A stretch of DNA of 62,620 bases from Stemphylium vesicarium. Its lineage: Eukaryota > Ascomycota > Dothideomycetes > Pleosporales > Pleosporaceae. The notes under the pieces were generated by a model. That model was not told where the DNA came from. It was given only the letters and a program-made list of their open reading frames with translations, and did not search any database. How positions within the stretch are numbered: position 1 is the stretch's first letter; every line of letters begins with the position of its first letter. Positions 56,480-62,620 of this stretch are shown piece by piece. The stretch spans positions 1 through 62,620 of the forward strand of contig QXCR01000165.1 of assembly GCA_004380135.1 (NCBI GenBank), given 5' to 3'. The translations under genes and the position numbers were made by a program.

Positions 56480-56955
56480 TGTTACAAGCAACAAGCAAAG
56501 ACCCCTCCCTGTCGAAGGATGCGAGGTTGGAGGCCAACCGTCGCACGAAATGGAAAGTCATGATTAGCGCGGGGCGCATAATCACGTGACGGACATCCCG
56601 CCAAGACCGGCCCTCCTAGGGATAGTAGGGCGCCTAGAGATATTAACTACTATAACTACTATAGACATCTCTAGAATAGTAGTAATAGTAATAATAGTAA
56701 TAGACTTAGTAATAAGAATATAAGAATAAAAAGGTTTTATTATTTCTTTTATTATAGTTAACTCTTATAGTTATATTTTTTACTTAGATTACTAACTAGT
56801 TATTCTATTACTTATATAGAATTAAATTATTTTTACTTAAATACTTACTATTTTATTTAGTTACTAAATAACTCTATAGGCCTACTATCTTATAATACCT
56901 TACCTATCTTAGTATAGACTAGAAATAGAGAAGTATTACTAAATCTTATATAATA
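56480..56955 (+). repeat. 5' LTR of Gypsy copy B
   Basis: Starts TGTTACA and ends near ATAATA (from ATAACA). It aligns along its length with the copy A LTRs, but the first ~160 bp are diverged and RIP-free while the rest is RIP-mutated. Confidence 0.8.
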
Positions 56956-56999
56956 CTTTAACTACCTATAGACTCTATAGAAGGTATTTACTAAATACG

Positions 57000-58080
57000 T
57001 CTAATTAAGATTAATAGAATATTATCTCTATAAATAACTTAAGGTAATATAGCTTAGAGACTAGGACTCTTATAAGAGCTACCTTATAATAAAATACTTA
57101 ACGTATTAGACTTAGATATAGAGAAGGACCCTAATATTAAGGAACTTAGGAACCTTAGGCGATAGGCCTATACTTAGGTATAATAGATAGCTAAGATAAT
57201 AAGTATAATTAATTAGCTTATAAACTAGCTAATAGCTATACCTAATAAATAACTCGCTACTATAAAGAAATCTAAGATAGCGCTACTTAAGAAATATAGT
57301 AGAGATTAGGAGAAACTACGAATATTTCTTACTTATATCTACCTATACTACGAATATAACGAAATACCTAATAACTAAGAAAAGATCCTTATAGTAAGCA
57401 CGTATATAAAGGATAAGACTTCTACTTAGATATAACTCTATATAGATAACTATCTACTTAACGTAACCTATAGAGAAGTAAAGGTAGAGATATAAGTCTT
57501 ATTTATAAATTAGACAAGATTTAAATAGGAAATAGGACGCATCTTTAGAGAAGTAGACGCTAAGAACTAGGCTAAGAAAAAGATCACTCGCCTAAGGCAA
57601 ACCTCGTCAGTGTTAGCATACACGGCAGAATTTAAATAGCTACAAGCGCGGATTGACTAGAATAACGCAGCACTTCGAATAGTATTCGAAGCAGGCCTAA
57701 AAGAGAATGTTAAGGATAGTCTTATGCACCATAATAAGCCCGAAACACTGCACGCTCTAGTCAAGCTAGCCACACGCATCGACAACCGACTTTAGGAACG
57801 GAACGACTAAAAGAAATACTTCTAACCTAACGTGGCTAATATAAGAAGATAGCGTAGTAGATATAATAAAGATAGAGACGCTATTATAACTAGTAAGGTG
57901 TAAGACTAGACTAAAGGACGAAAACCTAGAAGGAAGTTTAACGATAGACTTTCTAAGGAAGAGCGCTAGAAGCGCTACAATAATAAAGCATGTCTCTAAT
58001 GCGGAAAGGAAGGACACTTCCGCAGAGACTGCCTAGAGAATAAGAAGGGACAATAGGGAGCTATTAAGATTAGGATAATT
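57000..58080 (+). pseudogene. Gypsy copy B gag remains
   Basis: A RIP-spared patch (57590-57790) reads NNAALRIVFEAGLKENVKD-like capsid sequence. An intact zinc knuckle CLQCGKEGHFRRDC follows at 57987-58032. Stops are TAA/TAG. Confidence 0.75.
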
Positions 58081-58899
58081 AGATAAGATACGCCCTATCC
58101 TAGAGAATAGTCTACTAATAGTAATATTAGTGATATAGAACTATATAAGGAAGCTTAGCTATTAGATAACGCCACGTATAAGCTCCTCCCCTAAGTAGTT
58201 AAAGCTAAGAATATAATAAGTTAGAATAAGATTTAGCTAATAGACTTAAAGGTCTACGTAGTAATAGTACGACAACGCTTATAAGATTAATAATGTTAGA
58301 AGTGCAGATAGAACACGCACCTAGCTAATAAATATAGTTAGAGAGAACGAATCGCTATTACTAGCTAGAGAGCTAAGAAAATAATAAAAGAAGCCTTTAA
58401 TAAGTAACCCTACTTTAAAGAAGTTATTATAGAAGAAAATAAAGAACTCTCTAAACTAAAGAAGGAACCTTAGTAGACTTATAGAAAGAACTAAGCCTAA
58501 GAAGATATAAGTAAGAATAGACTAGTTAAGGACGAATAGTATATAAAGAACGTGCCTACTAGCTAAGAACCTATTTCTTACAACCTCTTATATTAGACAT
58601 TCTACTAAAGGGAAGGATGCTATATCTACAAGTTAGAAAAGAAAGAAGCCTATTAGGAGCTTCTATAGAAGCACTACTAATATAGATACCCCTTCTATTA
58701 ATAATAAATAAAGGATACTCGTAAGGTAGACGACCCTTATTATAGTACCCTATTATTAAAGATTTATAAGGTAGCCGATTGCCTAATTTATAAAGTAAAG
58801 AAGTAGGCACCGAAGCCACAAAGCTAGAGACTAGAATTAATTCCTCACTAGAATATTCACTAGAGCTTCTGCCACGATAATAAATGCGCCATTTATTAT

Positions 58900-61873
58900 A
58901 ACGCCAAGTACGGCGCAGGCTACTTTCCTAAGAAGAGGAAAGGTAAGCAGTTAAAAAACTAGGATGCCACTAGGGATAGGGTCACGCTAGTATAGGTAGT
59001 CCTAAAACGACCCTTTATAATATATAGGACGCGAGTCTATAGAACCTTAAATTAAGAATAGAAGTCTTAGTATATAGATATAAGATAATAGCGACTATTA
59101 ATAGTAGTACTATCTAGATAATTATCTTATTACGAGTAATAGAAAGATATAATATACTCTACTAGGCTAAGAAATAGCTAGTATAAGTAGTATTAGCTAA
59201 TAATAACTCTATAGGATATAAGAGCAGCATAATAAGACTAGAGACCTAACTAGTATTACTAGACGTAGTAAGAATATAGAATTAGATAAATATTAATATT
59301 ATAGATCTTAGAAAAGAAGATATATTAATTAGCTATAATTAGTTAATTAAGTATAACTTAGCTATTAATTAGCTAAAGAAGATAATACTTAGCTAAGAAT
59401 CTACGCGTAAGGTTACTAGAGTACGAAAAGAGATACGCCTAATAGTTTAGAGCTTATCTAATAATAGGAGAATTAGTAAGATCTTACCTTATAAGATTAT
59501 AAGAATTTATAAGAAGGACCTTAAGAAAATAGAAGTTATATTATTAAAACGCGCTACAACTATAAAGAAAGAGCCTATACTATTAAATATTCTAAAAGAA
59601 TACAATATAAACGAGTTTAGAGAACTATTTAAGAAAATAGAAGTAACTAAGTTAGTAGATTACTAGGAGTAGAATTACAAGATCTATATCTAAGAAGGAG
59701 CTAAGCTTATTCTAGGACTAATATACCTAATCGCGCCTAAATATAAACTAGAGCTGCGTAAGTACCTTAGAAAGAACCTAAGTAAACAATTTATCCGCGA
59801 GAGCGATAGCCTAATAGCTTCGCCTATACTATTTATTAAGAAAGCTAATAGAAAATAGTAACTATACGTTAACTATTAAAGGGTAAATAGTAGTATAATA
59901 AAGAATTAATATCTATTACTACTAATAACGAAGCTTATAGATTAACTCTAAGAAGTAAAGTAGTTTACTAAATTTAACGTTTAGGAAGGATTTTACTATA
60001 TTTAAATTACTAAAGGACACGAGTAAAAGACTGCCTTTAAGACGAAATATAGACTATACGAATATATAGTTATGCTATTTAGATTAATAAACGCGCTAGT
60101 AACCTTTTAGGTAGTTATTAATAAGGCACTCTATAAGTATCTAGGAATCTTTATAGTAGCCTACCTAGACGATATACTAGTATATTCTAAAGGCACGCTA
60201 GAAGAATATATAGAATATATAAAGAAGATACTATAGAAGCTTAAGTAATATAAGCTATACTTATAACCTATAAAGTATAAATTCTATATAAAGGAAATAG
60301 AATTCCTAGAGTTTATTATCTTAATAAAAGGTATAAAAATAAATCTAAAGAAGATCTAAACTATATAGAAATAGCTAACTTCTAAAATAATTAAAAATAT
60401 ATAATTCTTTCTAAGATTTATAAACTTTTACTAAAAGTTTATTAGAAATTACTTCTAGATTATAATACTACTTACTAAGATTATAAAGAAAGAAGTAGAG
60501 TTTAAATAAGAAAAGAAATACTAAGAGGCTTTTAACTAATTAAAGTAGATATTCCTTAAAGCCTCTATACTTAAGATATATAATCTTAGACGTAAGACGT
60601 GAGTTAAGACTAATGCGTTAGATTACGCACTTAGCGCTATACTATTATAGCTATATAATAATAGGAAATAGAGACTAGTATTCTACTATTCTAGAAAGTT
60701 CTCTAGAGTAGAACTTAACTATAACGTTTATAATAAGAAACTACTTAGAGTAGTTAATACCTTTAAATAATAAGAAGTATACCTATTAGAACTTCTAGAT
60801 CTAATTAATATATTTTCTAATTACTAGAACTTAATAAGCTTTATAATAACTAAGAAGCTTAATAGAAGATAAGTCTAATAGGCTAAGATACTTTCTTAAT
60901 TTAACTTTAAAATTACTTACTAAGCTAAAACGCTTAATAAAGTAGTAGACGCTTTAAGCTAAAGATCTAATCTACGAGAAGAAGGTTATAAGGAACCACA
61001 CGACGTAGTACTTAAGAAGATGCCTAACGGCAGTCTTAAGTATAACTAGCTAGAACTAGCTAGAACAGCCAAGGTAACCGCGCAAGTAGGGACGCTACAA
61101 CAACATTGGCAGCAGGAAGCAGCCAACTAGCAGTTCGAGCCCGAGGCAAACAGCTCCAACAAACTATTATAAGACGAAAAGGAGTACTAAGATATAGTTT
61201 TAAAAGAATAAACCTATATACCCCTATATATAAGAAGAGACTTTATTATAGAACTATATAAGTCCCTAGAATATAGATACGCAGGACTAAAAGAAATAGT
61301 TATATAACTAGTAAAGGTATTCGCTATACTACGCTTATAAGCGTAGGTATAGAATATTCTAGATAACTATTTAGTATATTACTAGAATAAGTCTAAGAGA
61401 TATAAGCCCTATAGCCTACTATAACTCTTATAGCTGCTAGAACGACTATAGATTAATATAATAATAGACTTTATTATAAAGCTCCTAAAATTATTAGAAC
61501 TAGAATTAGTAAAACTTTATAATATAGTACTAGTTATTATTAATTAACTAACTAAAGTAATAAAGTTTATGCCTATAGAAGAGACTATTATAGTAGAAGA
61601 ATACGCGTATAAAGTTACTAAGGCACTAGTATTAGAGCACGGGATACCTAAGGAGTTTATTACTAATTATAATAAACTATTTACGTCTAAGTATTAGGAC
61701 ACTTTCCTAGTAAGGTTAGGTATAAAGAAGAAGCTATTAATAAGTTTCTACCCTAAGATAGACGGCTAGATAGAATAAATAAACTAGACACTAGAATAGT
61801 ATCTAAGAATATACGCTAATAAGCTATAAGATAACTAGGTTAAACTCTTACTAATAGCTTAATTAGCTTATAA
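58900..61873 (+). pseudogene. Gypsy copy B pol remains (RT, RNase H, integrase)
   Basis: Reverse transcriptase with an intact YLDDILVYS (about 60163-60195), an RNase H region (~60600-60800), a RIP-spared Gln-rich tether (61017-61172), and integrase with an IDGQ-like DDE segment and NQTLEQYLR-like sequence (61720-61860). TAA/TAG stops occur throughout; the protein would not be made. Confidence 0.8.
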
Positions 61874-61875
61874 TA

Positions 61876-62620
61876 ACGTACCTAACGGGTTGGCCGGCCA
61901 CACGGGTTGGCCGGCCACTTTTGCCAAGCCCCCACCAAACTCACCCTATTCTGGCGCAAAACAGCCTACTTTGGCCCTGTATAGAATAATGCAACCTAAG
62001 ATATCATTCAGAGTCTGCTTCTACTCCTTGCTTACACGTACGCGCGTTATGCCCAGTCTGATTGCACCGCCCGCAGCGCCTTTGAGTTGGCTCACCTCCT
62101 TTAGCGCGCACCCGCGTCTTTAGCTTCTTCCTATTACTACGCGCCTCAAACTCCTTTAGAGCAGCTAGACGAGCCCTATCCTTAACTATTAAGGTCCCTT
62201 CTGCCTAAACCTGCTTCCTTTTATGCGATTTACGTCGCGTAGTAGCCTTATTTACTACTTAAAGCTCTGCGATCTCCTTTTGCGCTAATACTAGCTTATG
62301 CGCGATAATCGCTGCTCCCTTTGAGACCTTCTTAAAGGCCTCCACTATAGACGTTGGTGAGCTATCTATATGCCTCTGAATCCTTGCCTTCACGAGCGTC
62401 GATTGCGACCCTAGTTCAAGGGTATTGCTTGGGGTTTGCGACTGCCAGGGCTCGTTGTTGATAGGTAGTAGTGGTGATGGTGTACGCAACCGGACGTCAA
62501 GAGCTATTATGACCCGTTCTGGGTCAAATGGGACCAATCCAGCGCCTCGAAACCCTCCTTGGATATTACTAGGAGTAATTGCTGCATTATAGGCGCGTAT
62601 GAAGCATGGTAGGAACTCAA
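61876..62620 (-). mobile_element. pogo/Fot element, 3' end, inserted in Gypsy copy B
   Basis: The tip starts at 61876 after TA (61874-61875) with ACGTACCTAACGGG, then two copies of GGGTTGGCCGGCCAC about 17 bp apart. The next ~95 bp match the left-hand element at 1-295, but there the paired motif is GGTTCGTGCACCAC. The rest runs off the window. Confidence 0.85.
62008..62620 (-). pseudogene. pogo transposase C-terminal part, lightly RIP-mutated (partial)
   Basis: The minus-strand frame enters from the window edge with MVPFDPERVI, PWQSQTPSNT and RIQRHIDSSPTS, the conserved post-catalytic region of fungal Fot/pogo transposases. It is open to 62259 and then broken by TAA codons in place of Gln. 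The CCHC knuckle GHNARTC follows and the frame ends at TGA 62008-62010. Same family as 3-167. Confidence 0.8.

Larger units (their letters stand above)
56480..61873 (+). mobile_element. Ty3/Gypsy copy B (same family as copy A), interrupted by pogo
   Basis: The 5' LTR is followed by gag, then reverse transcriptase, RNase H and integrase on the plus strand. The element stops abruptly inside the integrase frame (AQLAYNN) at the TA where the pogo copy at 61876 is inserted; its 3' part must lie beyond the window. It is in the opposite orientation to copy A. Confidence 0.88.

Noticed and set aside
1..62620. Starship-type giant transposon spanning the window
   Set aside because: No DUF3435 tyrosine recombinase was seen, and each unit has its own smaller boundaries and target duplications.

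Overview
This window looks like a repeat-rich, accessory part of a filamentous ascomycete genome (Pezizomycotina, probably Dothideomycetes; the class is inferred). The reasons are fungal HET and STAND/NLR-type genes, short GT-AG introns, Fot/pogo, Tad-type LINE, hAT and chromovirus Ty3/Gypsy elements, and long stretches that carry the mark of repeat-induced point mutation (RIP). In RIP-marked DNA, CpA and TpG are nearly gone while CpG remains: in 8641-9000 I count no CpA, one TpG and five CpG. In decayed reading frames the stops are almost all TAA/TAG where Gln or Trp would be expected.

Layout. 1-13.6 kb: the 3' end of one pogo element, a complete pogo copy with inverted ends (357-2205), a RIP-ruined two-ORF element I cannot name (3.3-6.4 kb; chromodomain plus zinc knuckle), two MITEs and featureless RIP'd DNA. 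13.65-25.75 kb: the only GC-balanced gene island. It holds a spliced HET-domain gene between 165-bp inverted repeats, a frameshifted PNP/UDP nucleoside-phosphorylase-like fragment, a 789-residue zinc-knuckle protein, a 3'-truncated mitochondrial GHITM/Bax-inhibitor-like gene, and an NLR-type gene in which an OrsD-like zinc domain is fused to an NB-ARC remnant without a P-loop plus TPRs. A solo LTR follows it. 25.75-31.25 kb: a full-length LINE with a 13-bp target duplication. 32.3-34.9 kb: a hAT transposase relic. 38.2-39.96 kb: a RIP-killed cytochrome P450. 42.6-42.9 kb: a minisatellite. 43.28-50.18 kb: a complete Gypsy chromovirus (466-bp LTRs, TTACC duplication) carrying an extra antisense Cys-rich ORF. 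50.2-51.05 kb: three solo LTRs of different kinds. 51.15-55.62 kb: a TA-flanked element with long inverted arms whose only cargo is a HET-NB-ARC-TPR gene broken by one in-frame stop. 56.48-61.87 kb: a second Gypsy copy in the opposite orientation, cut by a pogo insertion that runs off the end of the window.

How it fits together. The non-transposon genes mostly belong to the fungal nonself-recognition/STAND repertoire (HET, NB-ARC, TPR, PNP-like). They lie between, and in one case apparently inside, inverted-repeat elements. Several mobile-element ends share a plan: TA target duplication, a tip starting A[C/T]GT or AGGT, and two closely spaced copies of a short motif. The 51-55.6 kb element follows the same plan, which makes it the strongest candidate for an undescribed system: an NLR gene carried by a TA-inserting inverted-repeat element. 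No tRNA, rRNA, CRISPR array or Starship-type tyrosine recombinase was recognised.
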